This document shows positions 34,460 to 44,612 of a stretch of DNA of 51,057 bases, in pieces. Each line of letters starts with the position of its first letter. Positions within the stretch are counted from its first letter, which is position 1. The DNA is from an uncultured Ruminococcus sp. (GTDB lineage: Bacteria > Bacillota > Clostridia > Oscillospirales > Acutalibacteraceae), in the NCBI GenBank assembly GCA_902763365.1, contig CACWRT010000007.1, forward strand, positions 1-51,057, written 5' to 3'. Position numbers and translations under genes: made by a program. The notes under the pieces are model-generated. The model saw nothing but the letters and a program-made list of their open reading frames with translations, was not told where the DNA came from and made no database searches.

Positions 34460-34488
34460 TTGACAAAACTAAACAGTTAATGTATACT
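34460..34488 (+). promoter_or_regulatory. ugd promoter
   Basis: TTGACA (34460-34465), 17 bp, TATACT (34483-34488). This strong sigma-A promoter starts a ~60-base leader. The bases from the gerAB-AC stop to here (34362-34459) hold no gene and no rest of GerAC. Confidence 0.85.
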
Positions 34489-34555
34489 AAAGAATGTTGG
34501 AAAATACAGGTATTTATGTAGTATAGAGTTTACTACGCATCAGGGGGATAAGTAA

Positions 34556-35803
34556 GTGGAAGATATGGTAATAGCTGTAGCGGGTACGGGTTATGTTGGT
34601 CTGTCAATAGCAACATTACTTTCTCAGCATCATAAAGTTTATGCGGTAGATATTGTGCCCGAAAAGGTGGAAATGATAAATAACAGGATTTCTCCTATCC
34701 AGGATGATTATGTAGAAAAGTATCTAACCGAAAAGAAGCTTGATCTGACGGCTACTCTTGACGGAAAAGAAGCGTACAGTAAAGCTGATTTTGTTGTAAT
34801 AGCTGCGCCAACGAATTATGATTCAAAAACACAGCATTTTGACACCTCGGCAGTAGAAAGCGTCATAGATCTTGTTATGGAAACTAATCCGGATGCTGTT
34901 ATGGTAATAAAATCCACGATCCCTGTTGGATATACAGATTCGATAAGAAAGAAAAAGGGCACCAAGAATATAATATTCAGTCCCGAATTTCTCAGAGAGT
35001 CAAAAGCGCTTTATGATAATCTTTATCCCAGCCGTATAATAGTAGGTACGGATATGGATGATGAAAGACTTGTAGACGCTGCTCATAAGTTTGCTTCACT
35101 TTTGCAGGAAGGCGCAATAAAGGAAGATATAGATACCCTTTTCATGGGCTTTACGGAAGCTGAGGCAGTGAAGCTTTTTGCAAACACTTATCTTGCGCTG
35201 CGTGTAAGCTATTTCAACGAGCTTGATACCTATGCCGAGATGAAAGGGCTGGACACTCAGAAGATAATCGAGGGTGTATGCCTTGATTCGAGAATAGGCG
35301 ATCATTACAATAACCCCAGCTTCGGCTACGGCGGATATTGTCTGCCAAAGGATACAAAGCAGCTGCTTGCAAATTACAGTGATGTACCTCAGAATCTTAT
35401 TGAAGCTATAGTAGAAAGCAACCGGACAAGAAAAGATTTTATTGCCGACAGAGTTTTGCAGATGGCAGGTTACTACTCTTATTTCAACCGCGGTGATTTT
35501 GACCCTGATGAAGAAAAGAGCTGTGTTGTCGGAGTATACAGGTTGACAATGAAATCCCATTCCGATAACTTCCGTCAGTCATCCATACAGGGTGTTATGA
35601 AAAGGATAAAAGCAAAGGGCGCACAGGTTATAGTATACGAACCTACGCTTGAGGACGGTTCTACATTCTTCGGAAGTAAGGTAGTCAATGACCTTGGTAA
35701 GTTCAAGGAGCTTTCGGGTGCCATTATTGCAAACAGATATGATCCATGCCTTGACGATGTAATTGAAAAGGTTTACACAAGGGATCTGTTCAGAAGAGAT
35801 TAA
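34556..35803 (+). CDS. ugd: UDP-glucose 6-dehydrogenase
   Basis: It oxidises UDP-glucose to UDP-glucuronate with NAD+, for surface polysaccharide. The 415 residues show the NAD-binding start [54 protein letters not shown], the central-domain block [21 protein letters not shown] and the catalytic Cys in [15 protein letters not shown]. The start is GTG with AGGGGG 8 bases upstream. It looks like a single-gene unit; no glycosyltransferase genes are adjacent. Confidence 0.95.
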   Translation: MEDMVIAVAGTGYVGLSIATLLSQHHKVYAVDIVPEKVEMINNRISPIQDDYVEKYLTEKKLDLTATLDGKEAYSKADFVVIAAPTNYDSKTQHFDTSAVESVIDLVMETNPDAVMVIKSTIPVGYTDSIRKKKGTKNIIFSPEFLRESKALYDNLYPSRIIVGTDMDDERLVDAAHKFASLLQEGAIKEDIDTLFMGFTEAEAVKLFANTYLALRVSYFNELDTYAEMKGLDTQKIIEGVCLDSRIGDHYNNPSFGYGGYCLPKDTKQLLANYSDVPQNLIEAIVESNRTRKDFIADRVLQMAGYYSYFNRGDFDPDEEKSCVVGVYRLTMKSHSDNFRQSSIQGVMKRIKAKGAQVIVYEPTLEDGSTFFGSKVVNDLGKFKELSGAIIANRYDPCLDDVIEKVYTRDLFRRD

Positions 35804-35869
35804 ACTACGATGCCGCTTTGCACTTGCAGGGCGGCATATAAAATATACATAATGAAAGCCGGTGGATGA

Positions 35870-36724
35870 ATGAAGGTACTTGAAAATGAAGCTTTGAAAA
35901 AATACACTACATTCCGCATGGGTGGTACTGCAAGGAAAATGTATTTCCCCGAAAATACGGAGGAGCTGGAAGAGCTTGCAGGAAAAAACCGTGATATATT
36001 AAAATATGTTATCGGCGGCGGTTCTAATCTTATTATAAATGATGAGAAAGAATTTGATGAGGTTTTGTGCCTTCGTGAATTCAATAAGACGTTTGAAAAC
36101 AAGGGAGACGGACACTTCTATATAGGTGCGTCGGTAAGACTTCAGAAAGCGATAAGATCGGTAAATGAAGCGGGATACGGAGGAATGGAGTTCCTTTTTT
36201 CAGTACCCGGACTCATAGGCGGAGCATTGTACATGAATGCAGGAACAGGACGAAAGACCGGGAAATATATTTCCGATTTTGTTATATCCGTAGACATTCT
36301 TAAAAACGGAGAAAAAAAGACGCTTACAAAAGAAGAATGTGGATATGCTTTCCGTACATCTGTTTTTCAGACCTATGACGACTGTATCATACTTGGAGCG
36401 CAGTTCAGATTTCCTGAAATGACGAAGGAACAGGCGCAGAAGGGTATAGATGACAGACTCGCTCTGTGCAAAAAGACTCAGGATATGAGCTATCCAAATT
36501 TCGGAACAGTGTTCTGTGTGTCTAATACAAAAATAATGGATCTTGTGCGTAAGATGCACATAGGTTATAAAAACGGCTGTACATATTCACCTGTGCGGAA
36601 AAACTGGATGCTCAACCGTGAAGAAGGAAATTTCAGACAGGCTATGAAGCTTTTAGATAAAGTTAAAAGGCTTCATAAATTCTTCCGAAAGGAATGTAAA
36701 TGCGAAGTCCGTATATGGGAATGA
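35870..36724 (+). CDS. murB: MurB-like UDP-N-acetylenolpyruvoylglucosamine reductase (divergent)
   Basis: The 284 residues show MurB FAD-binding motifs: YTTFRMGGTA, YVIGGGSNLIINDE, GMEFLFSVPGLIGGALYMNAG and YAFRTSVFQ with the conserved Arg. The place of the usual catalytic Ser (GSFFKNP in E. coli MurB) reads FGTVFCVSN, so Ser appears replaced by Thr. The C-terminal part before EVRIWE also departs from MurB (NWMLNREEGNFRQAM), with a basic stretch KRLHKFFRKECKC. It precedes murD. It could be the working MurB, a paralog, or an enzyme on another sugar nucleotide. Confidence 0.8.
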   Translation: MKVLENEALKKYTTFRMGGTARKMYFPENTEELEELAGKNRDILKYVIGGGSNLIINDEKEFDEVLCLREFNKTFENKGDGHFYIGASVRLQKAIRSVNEAGYGGMEFLFSVPGLIGGALYMNAGTGRKTGKYISDFVISVDILKNGEKKTLTKEECGYAFRTSVFQTYDDCIILGAQFRFPEMTKEQAQKGIDDRLALCKKTQDMSYPNFGTVFCVSNTKIMDLVRKMHIGYKNGCTYSPVRKNWMLNREEGNFRQAMKLLDKVKRLHKFFRKECKCEVRIWE

Positions 36725-36888
36725 ATAATGAAGCGGAAAGTCAAAGCTGTGAAAAAAGCGGTCAAGGTATAAGACGTAAAAGCTTAGTTTGACGGTATTT
36801 CCCATAGGAGAAGCCAAGGGGATAACTTTTAAAAGCTGTCCGGAGAATAGGGTACACTTCAAGATAAACTGATAAAGAGAGGATAATT

Positions 36889-38280
36889 ATGGATAATAAG
36901 ATAATGTCATTTTTTGAAAGTATTAACGGAAAGACCATTGCGCTGTGCGGTATAGGGGGCAGCAATCTGCCTTTAATAAAGCTTTTCGGAAAATACGGTG
37001 CAAAAGTAATTGCCTGTGATAAGCGTGAAAAGGAAGCACTGGGAGAAAATGCCGACCTTGCACAGGAGTACGGAGCATCATTAAGGCTGGGAGAGGATTA
37101 TCTCAGAGATCTTGATGCGGATATAATTTTCCGTACCCCCGGAATGAAATACTATATGGAGGAGCTTTGCGCTGCAAGAAATAAGGGTATAGTTGTCACA
37201 AGTGAAATGGAAGTATTTTTTGATCTTTGTCCCTGTAAGATAATTGCAGTTACGGGAAGCGACGGAAAGACTACCACAACAACGATCATTTCCGAGATAC
37301 TAAAGGCACAGGGATATACAGTTCATTTAGGCGGAAACATCGGCAGACCGCTTCTTCCCGATATAGAAGCTATCTCATCCGAGGATGTTGCAGTTGTCGA
37401 GTTATCCAGCTTTCAGCTTATCTCAATGCGTAAGAGCCCCGATATTGCGGTAGTGACTAACCTTGCGCCGAATCACCTGGATATACATAAGGATATGCAG
37501 GAATATATTGATTCAAAGAAAAATATCGTACTTCACCAGAACGCTTTCGGCAGGGCAGTGCTGAATCTTGATAATGATATATCTTATTCTTTTAAGGATG
37601 ATATACGGGGAAGAATGTATCTTTTCTCAAGAAAACAGCCTGTTGCAAACGGCGCATATCTGTCCGATAACGGTATGATCTGTATGAATGAGTACGGCAA
37701 AGTTACAGAAATAATGAAGGCTGAGGATATAAAAATTCCCGGACTTCATAATATAGAAAACTACCTTGCGGCAATAAGCGCAGTGTGGGGTATGGCTGAC
37801 GCTGACACGATAAAAAGTGTTGCCGAAAACTTCGGAGGAGTAGAGCATCGTGCCGAGCTTGTACGTGTGCTTGACGGAGTAAGATACTATAACGATGCTA
37901 TCGGTACAAGCCCGACAAGAACCGTCAAGGGAATGCTTTCACTTTTCGATCAGAAGATAATACTTATCTCAGGCGGCTATGATAAAAAGATACCATATGA
38001 TGAAATGGGCAGGGTAGTGCCCGAAAAGGTAAAAACACTTATACTTTTCGGTGCAACAGCAGATAAAATAGAAGCTGCAACAAAGGCAGCTCCTTCGTAT
38101 AAAGAGGGTAATCCTGTGATAATACGTGTAAACAATATGGAAGAAGCTGTAGCTGCGGCAAGGGAAAATGCAGAAGACGGCGATATAGTTTCAATGTCTC
38201 CTGCCAGCGCAAGCTTTGATATGTATAAGAATTTTGCCGAAAAGGGACTTCACTTCAAAAAGATTGTAAACGAACTATGA
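36889..38280 (+). CDS. murD: UDP-N-acetylmuramoyl-L-alanine:D-glutamate ligase
   Basis: It adds D-glutamate to the peptidoglycan precursor. The 463 residues hold the N-terminal nucleotide-sugar domain (IALCGIGGSNLPLIKLFGKY), the P-loop VTGSDGKTTTTT, VVELSSFQL, NLAPNHLDIHKDMQEYIDSK with the carbamylated-Lys region, and the C-terminal YNDAIGTSPTRTVKGML and GGYDKKIPY. The start is ATG with AGAGAGGA upstream. The 164-bp gap before it holds no gene that I can support. Confidence 0.95.
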   Translation: MDNKIMSFFESINGKTIALCGIGGSNLPLIKLFGKYGAKVIACDKREKEALGENADLAQEYGASLRLGEDYLRDLDADIIFRTPGMKYYMEELCAARNKGIVVTSEMEVFFDLCPCKIIAVTGSDGKTTTTTIISEILKAQGYTVHLGGNIGRPLLPDIEAISSEDVAVVELSSFQLISMRKSPDIAVVTNLAPNHLDIHKDMQEYIDSKKNIVLHQNAFGRAVLNLDNDISYSFKDDIRGRMYLFSRKQPVANGAYLSDNGMICMNEYGKVTEIMKAEDIKIPGLHNIENYLAAISAVWGMADADTIKSVAENFGGVEHRAELVRVLDGVRYYNDAIGTSPTRTVKGMLSLFDQKIILISGGYDKKIPYDEMGRVVPEKVKTLILFGATADKIEAATKAAPSYKEGNPVIIRVNNMEEAVAAARENAEDGDIVSMSPASASFDMYKNFAEKGLHFKKIVNEL

Positions 38281-38317
38281 TCGGGTGTATTTGCCCTCCT
38301 GAGAAAGTGTGAAAAAA

Positions 38318-39337
38318 ATGGAAACAGAAAAGATACTGCAAAAGCTTTGTACCGAACAGGGTGTTTCGGGCAGAGAAGAGGAAATGCTTGAAATTTTAAG
38401 GGAACTGACTAAGGATATCTCGGATGATATTCGCCTTCTGCCAACGGGAACAGTTGTTGTGACTATAGGTGATGATAATGCAAAACGCCATATAATGCTT
38501 GATGCACACATAGACAGGATCGGTCTTGTTGTGACATATATGGGGGAGGGCGGCTTTGTAAAAGCAGAACCTGTGGGCGGAATGGACCTCAGGGCATTGC
38601 CGGGAACTGTTGTAACCATTCAGGGTAAGGAAAACATTACCGGAGTCATAGCCTCACTTCCGCCTCACCTTGTTGATAAGGAAAAGGGAATGACCCGTGA
38701 CGATATATGGATAGATACGGGACTGTCGGAAGATAAGGTAAAAAGCAATATCACTCTTGGCGACAGAGCAGTTGTCAGAAGCAGTTACAGAAAGCTTTTA
38801 GGCGGCTGCGCGTCAGTGTCCGCTCTCGATAACAGAGCAGGCTGTACGGTCATTATAAAAGCAGCAGAGATGATGTCTGACAAATTGCACGATATAAAGG
38901 TGTCGCTTGTATTTTCTTCTCAGGAGGAAACGAATGAAAGCGGCGCAAAATCTGACGCATTCCTGCTTGCGCCTGATGAAGCAATCGTTGTTGATGTAGG
39001 ATTTGCAAAGCAGGACGGTGTTCCTGCTTCTCAGAGCGGAGAGATAGGAAAAGGACCGATATTCAGTATAGCTCCTGTTCTTTCAAGAAAGCTGACTGAT
39101 GATCTTATGAAAACAGCAGAAAAACTGGGATATACATACGATCATGAGGTTGACGGCGGAGGGACAGGAACAAATGCCGATGGTATTGCGGTAACAAAAG
39201 GCGGTATCCCCTGCGCAGTTATATCTGTTCCGGTAAAAAATATGCACACACAGACGGAAACAGTCTGCATAAAAGATATAGAGGACACTGCGGCAATTAT
39301 TGCGGAATATATTCTTGACGGAGGTGCAGAGAGATGA
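38318..39337 (+). CDS. M42-family aminopeptidase (first of tandem pair)
   Basis: The 339-residue cytosolic metallopeptidase has all expected metal ligands: His-Asp in DAHIDRIG, Asp in SALDNRAGC, Glu-Glu in SSQEETNESG, Asp in VVDVGFA and His in VKNMHTQTE. The family forms large tetrahedral 12-mers that trim peptides. ATG 38318 fits GAGAAAG 10 bases before it; a GTG at 38309 would add three residues. The stop overlaps the next start (ATGA). Specificity is not readable from sequence. Confidence 0.92.
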   Translation: METEKILQKLCTEQGVSGREEEMLEILRELTKDISDDIRLLPTGTVVVTIGDDNAKRHIMLDAHIDRIGLVVTYMGEGGFVKAEPVGGMDLRALPGTVVTIQGKENITGVIASLPPHLVDKEKGMTRDDIWIDTGLSEDKVKSNITLGDRAVVRSSYRKLLGGCASVSALDNRAGCTVIIKAAEMMSDKLHDIKVSLVFSSQEETNESGAKSDAFLLAPDEAIVVDVGFAKQDGVPASQSGEIGKGPIFSIAPVLSRKLTDDLMKTAEKLGYTYDHEVDGGGTGTNADGIAVTKGGIPCAVISVPVKNMHTQTETVCIKDIEDTAAIIAEYILDGGAER

Positions 39338-40368
39338 TAGACTATAAACTTCTTGAAAAGCTTTGCACAGCAGCAGGCATATCGGGTGATGAGGGAGAAG
39401 TCAGGGATATTATACTTGAAGAGATAAAGGATCTTGCTGATGATATAAAAGTCGATAACTGCGGAAACATTATTGCGTTCAAAAAAGGAAAAACACGTCC
39501 CGAAAAGAAGCTTATGCTGTCCGCACACATGGACGAGGTGGGTTTTATCGTTACGGATATACTGAGCAATGGTGATCTGAAATTTGCCTGCGTGGGCGGT
39601 ATAAATGACAGCGCGGTTTTTGCAAAACAGGTATTTGTCGGTAAAAACAAGCTCCCGGGAGTAGTATGCTGCAAGCCTGTTCATGTACTTAAAGCAGACG
39701 AGAAAGGTAAAAATCCATCGCCTGAAAATCTGACCATAGACATAGGCGCTTCAACTAAGGAAGAAGCAATGAAATATGTCCGTTATGGCGACAGTATTGT
39801 GTTTGACAGTATTTATGAAAATAGGGACGGCAGGATAATAAGCAAGGCAATAGACGACCGTTTCGGATGTCTTGTGCTTATAGAGCTTATGAGATCCGAA
39901 CCTGTATATGATATGACATTTGTTTTCTGTGTTCAGGAAGAGGTAGGGCTGAGGGGATCGGCAGCTGCGGCTTATACGGTTGCTCCCGACAGCGCAATAG
40001 TTATAGAGGCTACGACAGCGGCAGACGTTCCCGGAAACGAAAACGAGAAAAAAGTCTGCTGTGTAGGCAAAGGTGCGGTAGTTTCGTTTATGGACCGCGC
40101 AACGATCTATGATAAGGGATATTACGAGCTTGCCATGAAAACCGCAGATGAAAACAATATCCCTGCCCAGACAAAAACAATGATAGCCGGCGGAAATGAC
40201 GCAGGCGCAATACATAAAAGCAGAGGCGGCGTCAGGACAATAGCCGTGTCTGTACCGTGCCGTTATCTTCATGCGAATGCAAGCCTTATAAGCACAGATG
40301 ACGCACAGGCAGTATATGATCTTGTTAAAATTCTTGCCGAAAGGATATGCAGTGATACGACCTGTTGA
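39334..40368 (+). CDS. M42-family aminopeptidase (second of tandem pair)
   Basis: The 344-residue relative of the previous gene keeps the dinuclear site: SAHMDEVG, KAIDDRFGC, CVQEEVGLRG, Glu in VIEATTAADVP (in place of Asp, as in the glutamyl-aminopeptidase group) and His in CRYLHANAS. It starts within the stop of the first gene and overlaps the following GNAT gene by 17 bases. The two belong to different M42 subgroups and may form a mixed complex; that is a guess. Confidence 0.93.
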   Translation: MIDYKLLEKLCTAAGISGDEGEVRDIILEEIKDLADDIKVDNCGNIIAFKKGKTRPEKKLMLSAHMDEVGFIVTDILSNGDLKFACVGGINDSAVFAKQVFVGKNKLPGVVCCKPVHVLKADEKGKNPSPENLTIDIGASTKEEAMKYVRYGDSIVFDSIYENRDGRIISKAIDDRFGCLVLIELMRSEPVYDMTFVFCVQEEVGLRGSAAAAYTVAPDSAIVIEATTAADVPGNENEKKVCCVGKGAVVSFMDRATIYDKGYYELAMKTADENNIPAQTKTMIAGGNDAGAIHKSRGGVRTIAVSVPCRYLHANASLISTDDAQAVYDLVKILAERICSDTTC

Positions 40369-41095
40369 CAATGATAATCTGAAAGCTTTTCGGATTCTTT
40401 CAAATATGCCTGACCCGTGGGCTTGCCGTATAGCCTGCCTGTATGAAAGCTACAGCGGTTATGAAGGTCTTGCGCAGTTTGCCGTTCAGGAAGCGGAAAG
40501 CGGATTATCGGCAGTTCTGTCAAAGTACGGAGCTGATTTTACGGTTTTTGCCTTGCCCTCAGCTGACAGGACAGAAATAGAAAACTATATAAAGATGTCG
40601 GGATATGGAAGTGTGCATGGGAATATCACACTTTTCTACGAGGATACAGAGGGTACGGTTATGAAGCTGACCGACAGAATAAAGCTTTTCTCCGACAAAC
40701 CCACTGAAACGGATATAACCCTTTCATATCCCGATATAAAAGAAATATACCGCCTTATGAAGGAATGTGAGGATGAAAGCTTTATCGTACCGAGGTATGA
40801 AGACATTGTCGTTGAGCTTTCTCACCGTCTCAGACATGGCACAGCGCTGTGCTGCCGGGCGGATACAGACGGTAAGACGGTTTCCTTTGCTATGACGGCG
40901 GCGCTTAGTGAAACAGCAGCTGTTATAGGCTCTGTATGTACAGCTCCCTCTTACAGGCGAAAAGGTCTTGCAAAAGGATGTATCTGTGAAATTGTACGCA
41001 GACTTGACGGCAGAGAGATATTTATTATATGCGCGAAAAAAAATATCGGCTATTACCAAGGCATAGGATTTGATAAAGTTTCGTTGACACTCTGA
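40352..41095 (+). CDS. GNAT-family N-acetyltransferase
   Basis: The C-terminal half has the GNAT acetyl-CoA motif VIGSVCTAPSYRRKGLAKGCI followed by YYQGIGF. The N-terminal ~100 residues are a poorly conserved extra domain (IRPVDNDNLKAFRILSNMPD onward). I chose GTG at 40352 (247 residues) because AAGGA lies 6 bases upstream; the frame could start at 40298 but would lie deeper in the M42 gene. The 17-base overlap suggests coupling with the peptidase pair. The substrate is unknown. Confidence 0.85.
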   Translation: MIRPVDNDNLKAFRILSNMPDPWACRIACLYESYSGYEGLAQFAVQEAESGLSAVLSKYGADFTVFALPSADRTEIENYIKMSGYGSVHGNITLFYEDTEGTVMKLTDRIKLFSDKPTETDITLSYPDIKEIYRLMKECEDESFIVPRYEDIVVELSHRLRHGTALCCRADTDGKTVSFAMTAALSETAAVIGSVCTAPSYRRKGLAKGCICEIVRRLDGREIFIICAKKNIGYYQGIGFDKVSLTL

Positions 41096-41266
41096 TGAGC
41101 GCAGTCATGAAGAATCCATTTGTCAGCGCTGCTCTTGTAATAATGATCCACCGCTTCTGCTAAGGATGGAAATACGGAAAATAATTTTTATTGGCTATAT
41201 TTTTTCTATAATAACGTTTAAAGTAAAGACAGTAAAAAACAGGATGGTGTCCGAAGGGGGAAAAAT

Positions 41267-42148
41267 ATGTTCTATACATTGCTTGACAGTAATATACTTG
41301 ACAGTAATCTGCTTGAAGGAGATGTTCAGGAAAATTTAGACAAGCTTCAGGTATGGCTGAACGGTCTTGGAGATTGGTTTATAGGTTATCTTCCGAATCT
41401 TATTGCTGCGATAATATTGTTTATAGGCGGGTTCTGGCTTATACGTCTTTTAGTGCATATAATAACAAGAGCCTTGAAAAGAAGCAAAGCAGATCATACG
41501 ATCATAAGTTTTATAACCTCAGTTACAAAGACACTTTTATGGATCTGTCTGAGTGTTTGTATTCTTGCGGCACTCAGATTTGATGTATCGACTCTTATAG
41601 CGACACTTGGCGCAGCAGTCGTAACGATAGGACTTGCACTGAAGGACAGTCTTGCAAACGTTGCAAGCGGGACGCTGATAATCCTGAACAGAAAATTCAA
41701 AACCGGAGATTTCATTGAAACCGAAGGTATAATCGGCGAAGTTATGAAAATAGACATGATGTACACTACTCTCAGGACATATGATCATAAGGAAGTGCTT
41801 ATTCCGAATTCAAGGATAGCTTCCAATAATGTAATAAATCATTTCAACCTGGGTGACAGACGTCTTGAGATACCGATACCTATATCCTATGAGCAGGATA
41901 TTCCGAAGGCGCGTAAAGTAATAATGGACTATGTTGCCACAGTGGAAAAGGTCATGCAGGATAAGCCCAATAAGATCATTGTAGACGGATTTGGTGAAAG
42001 CAGCGTAAATATGATACTTTATGTATGGTGTGATTCAGGCGAATACTGGCCTGTTATTTATGAAGTCCGTGAAGGCGTAAAACAGGCGCTTGACAAGGCA
42101 GGAATAGAGATACCGTTCAATCAACTGGATGTTCATCTTGATAAATAA
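41267..42148 (+). CDS. mscS: Small-conductance mechanosensitive channel
   Basis: The 293-residue protein has three membrane helices (~35-60, 75-100, 105-130) and then the MscS beta domain. The pore helix and following part read TLGAAVVTIGLALKDSLANV, then SGTLIILNRKFKTGDFIE and IPNSRIASNNVINHF. The C-terminal alpha/beta domain is present. The channel opens on osmotic down-shock. The start is ATG with GGGGG upstream. The 170 bases before it hold a TATAAT (41207-41212) without a clear -35. Confidence 0.94.
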   Translation: MFYTLLDSNILDSNLLEGDVQENLDKLQVWLNGLGDWFIGYLPNLIAAIILFIGGFWLIRLLVHIITRALKRSKADHTIISFITSVTKTLLWICLSVCILAALRFDVSTLIATLGAAVVTIGLALKDSLANVASGTLIILNRKFKTGDFIETEGIIGEVMKIDMMYTTLRTYDHKEVLIPNSRIASNNVINHFNLGDRRLEIPIPISYEQDIPKARKVIMDYVATVEKVMQDKPNKIIVDGFGESSVNMILYVWCDSGEYWPVIYEVREGVKQALDKAGIEIPFNQLDVHLDK

Positions 42149-42259
42149 CAGATGGAAACAATACAGGATTTCAGCATAGAATTATTAGTAGGGGTCAGTG
42201 ATCGGAGGTAAGTTACGGGGCAGCAATCAATACTTTTCATAGTTGTTCGCTACATGGGG

Positions 42260-42293
42260 GGAGTATTTTGTATCAGTATACAAAAATAGCTCC
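42260..42293. promoter_or_regulatory. Inverted repeat in mscS-glnN gap
   Basis: TTTTGTAT (42266-42273) and ATACAAAA (42278-42285) form a hairpin extended by GGAG/CTCC. It ends 40 bases before the glnN -35 box and could be the mscS transcript end or an operator. The rest of 42149-42332 shows no gene. Confidence 0.4.
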
Positions 42294-42332
42294 GTATCCC
42301 GTCTTAATAACAAAAACACACCTTATATATCA

Positions 42333-42361
42333 TTGACAAACAAAATAAAAGGGTTTATAAT
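42333..42361 (+). promoter_or_regulatory. Consensus sigma-A promoter of glnN
   Basis: TTGACA (42333-42338), exactly 17 bp, TATAAT (42356-42361): a full-consensus promoter, the best in the window. The start point would be near 42368. Confidence 0.92.
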
Positions 42362-42376
42362 TCAGATGTAAACAGC

Positions 42377-42416
42377 AAAGGCGCTGTAGATCAAAGAAAG
42401 GATCTACGGCGTCTTT
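42377..42416 (+). terminator. Terminator-like hairpin in the glnN leader
   Basis: Bases 42377-42392 and 42401-42416 make a 16-bp stem with two G-U pairs and an 8-base loop AAAGAAAG; four T end the 3' arm, then GTGTATAAC. It begins ~10 bases after the predicted start point and ends 42 bases before glnN, so it looks like an attenuator or the end of a ~50-base RNA. Confidence 0.75.
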
Positions 42417-42458
42417 TGTGTATAACTGATTATTTATTTTTCGGAATGGAGAGTTTTT

Positions 42459-44549
42459 ATGGTTAATGTACCTGAAATGTTCGGAACAGCAGTATTCAAT
42501 GACGAATCTATGAAGAAGTATCTTCCAAAAGGTACTTATAAGGAGCTTAAAAAGACCATAGAGGACGGCAAGCCTCTTGATATCAATATTGCAAATATAG
42601 TAGCTCATGCAATGAAGGAATGGGCAATAGAAAACGGTGCAACTCATTATACCCACTGGTTCCAGCCTATGACGGGTATAACTGCCGAAAAGCACGACAG
42701 CTTTATTTCCCCTACGGCAGGCGGCGGAGTAATAATGGAGTTCTCTGGCAAAGAGCTTATAAAGGGTGAGCCTGACGCATCAAGCTTCCCTTCAGGCGGT
42801 ATCCGTGCAACATTTGAAGCAAGAGGCTATACAGCCTGGGATCCGACTTCATACGCATTTATTAAAGACGGTTCACTTTGTATTCCCACTGCTTTCTGCT
42901 CATATACAGGCGAAGCACTTGATAAAAAGACTCCGCTTCTGCGTTCTATGGAATGTATCAATACTCAGGCGCTGAGAATACTTCGCGCATTCGGCGATAC
43001 ACAAACGACTCATGTCTCAACTACAGTAGGACCCGAGCAGGAGTACTTCCTTGTTGACAGAAAGGTTTATGAAAAAAGAAAAGACCTTATATACTGCGGA
43101 AGAACACTTTTCGGCGCAAGACCTCCTAAAGGTCAGGAGCTTGATGATCACTATTTTGGTTCAATAAAGCCCAGAGTATCTGCATTTATGAAAGATCTTG
43201 ATCAGGAGCTGTGGAAATACGGAATTCTTGCAAAAACAAAGCACAACGAGGTCGCTCCCGCACAGCACGAGCTTGCGCCGATATTTGATACAACAAATAT
43301 TGCGACAGACCATAACCAGCTTACAATGGAGATCATGAAGAAGGTCGCAGAAAAGCACGGACTTGTCTGCCTGCTTCATGAAAAGCCCTTTGCAGGCGTA
43401 AACGGCTCGGGCAAGCATAACAACTGGTCCATGTCCACAAACACAGGAAAGAACCTTCTTGACCCGTCTAAGAAGCCAAGACAGAATATCCAGTTCCTCA
43501 CATTCCTTGCAGCAGTTATCAGAGCAGTTGATGAGAACCAGGATCTTCTCAGAATATCCGTAGCAAGCGCAGGAAACGATCACAGACTTGGCGCAAACGA
43601 AGCGCCTCCAGCAATCATCTCAATGTACCTTGGCGATGACCTTACGGAAGTACTTCATTCCGTACTCAGCGGTGAGGATTACACCGGTGAAAGCAAACCA
43701 ATAATGGAAACAACTGCTGAGGTCCTTCCTAACTTTACAAAGGATACATCCGACAGAAACCGTACATCACCCTTTGCATTTACAGGAAATAAGTTTGAAT
43801 TCAGAATGTTGGGTTCTGCCGAAAACATTGCTTGTGCAAACTTCATGATAAACACAATGGTAGCAGACGTTCTTGAGGATTTTGCAGATCAGCTTGAAAA
43901 AGCAGAGGATGTTAATGCAGCAGCTGAGAAGCTTATCAAAAAGACTGTAAAGCAGCACAGACGCATTATCTTCAACGGCAACAACTATTCCGATGAATGG
44001 GTAAAGGAAGCAGAGAGAAGAGGTCTGCTTAACCTTCGCACACTTCCCGAGGCACTTCCGCTTTATACGACAGAAAAGAATATACGTCTTTTCACAAAAC
44101 ACAATGTTCTTACTGAAGTTGAGCTTCGCTCAAGATGTGATGTGCTGTTGGAGAAGTATTCAAAGATCATCAATATAGAAGCGCTTACAGCACTTGATAT
44201 GGCTAAAAAAGATATCGTTCCCGCTGTAACATCCTACATCAAAGAGCTTGCGCAGACAGCAAGCCTTGTAAAATCCGTTGATCCCGAGCTTGTACCTGCT
44301 GCTCAGACTGAGCTTATGAAGAAGCTGACAAATCTTCTCAACTGCTTCGTAAAGAAGATCGATGTTCTCGATAAGGCAGTAGTAGGCGCAAAAGAGGTCA
44401 CAGATGTTGCTGAAAATGCTATGTATTTCAAGGATTCCGTTCTTTCTGCCATGCAGGAGCTTCGTGCGGTTGCAGATGAGATGGAAGCAAATATGTCCGC
44501 GAAGGCTTGGCCCTATCCTTCATACGGCACAATGCTTTTCAGTGTTTAA
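42459..44549 (+). CDS. glnN: Glutamine synthetase, type III
   Basis: It makes glutamine from glutamate, ammonia and ATP. The 696-residue length and N-terminal [12 protein letters not shown] mark the GSIII class, a large form common in Bacteroides, cyanobacteria and clostridia. Conserved blocks include [80 protein letters not shown] and the C-terminal [14 protein letters not shown]. The start is ATG with GGAGAG upstream. The strong promoter followed by a leader hairpin suggests nitrogen-dependent attenuation. Confidence 0.97.
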   Translation: MVNVPEMFGTAVFNDESMKKYLPKGTYKELKKTIEDGKPLDINIANIVAHAMKEWAIENGATHYTHWFQPMTGITAEKHDSFISPTAGGGVIMEFSGKELIKGEPDASSFPSGGIRATFEARGYTAWDPTSYAFIKDGSLCIPTAFCSYTGEALDKKTPLLRSMECINTQALRILRAFGDTQTTHVSTTVGPEQEYFLVDRKVYEKRKDLIYCGRTLFGARPPKGQELDDHYFGSIKPRVSAFMKDLDQELWKYGILAKTKHNEVAPAQHELAPIFDTTNIATDHNQLTMEIMKKVAEKHGLVCLLHEKPFAGVNGSGKHNNWSMSTNTGKNLLDPSKKPRQNIQFLTFLAAVIRAVDENQDLLRISVASAGNDHRLGANEAPPAIISMYLGDDLTEVLHSVLSGEDYTGESKPIMETTAEVLPNFTKDTSDRNRTSPFAFTGNKFEFRMLGSAENIACANFMINTMVADVLEDFADQLEKAEDVNAAAEKLIKKTVKQHRRIIFNGNNYSDEWVKEAERRGLLNLRTLPEALPLYTTEKNIRLFTKHNVLTEVELRSRCDVLLEKYSKIINIEALTALDMAKKDIVPAVTSYIKELAQTASLVKSVDPELVPAAQTELMKKLTNLLNCFVKKIDVLDKAVVGAKEVTDVAENAMYFKDSVLSAMQELRAVADEMEANMSAKAWPYPSYGTMLFSV

Positions 44550-44562
44550 ATAAGCGTTATTA

Positions 44563-44590
44563 GTGAATAATGAATAGTGAATAATGATTG
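44563..44590 (+). repeat. Heptamer array GTGAATA/ATGAATA x4
   Basis: GTGAATA, ATGAATA, GTGAATA, ATGATTG, starting 14 bases after the glnN stop. Confidence 0.7.
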
Positions 44591-44612
44591 AAATGAATTA
44601 TGAGATATTTTT

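Noticed and set aside
36728-36772. 14-residue basic peptide (MKRKVKAVKKAVKV) between murB and murD
   Set aside because: No ribosome site and too short to judge; likely chance.
42377-42416. glnN leader hairpin as an ANTAR antitermination target
   Set aside because: The loop is 8 bases and there is no room for a second upstream hairpin after the start point; kept only as a terminator-like stem.
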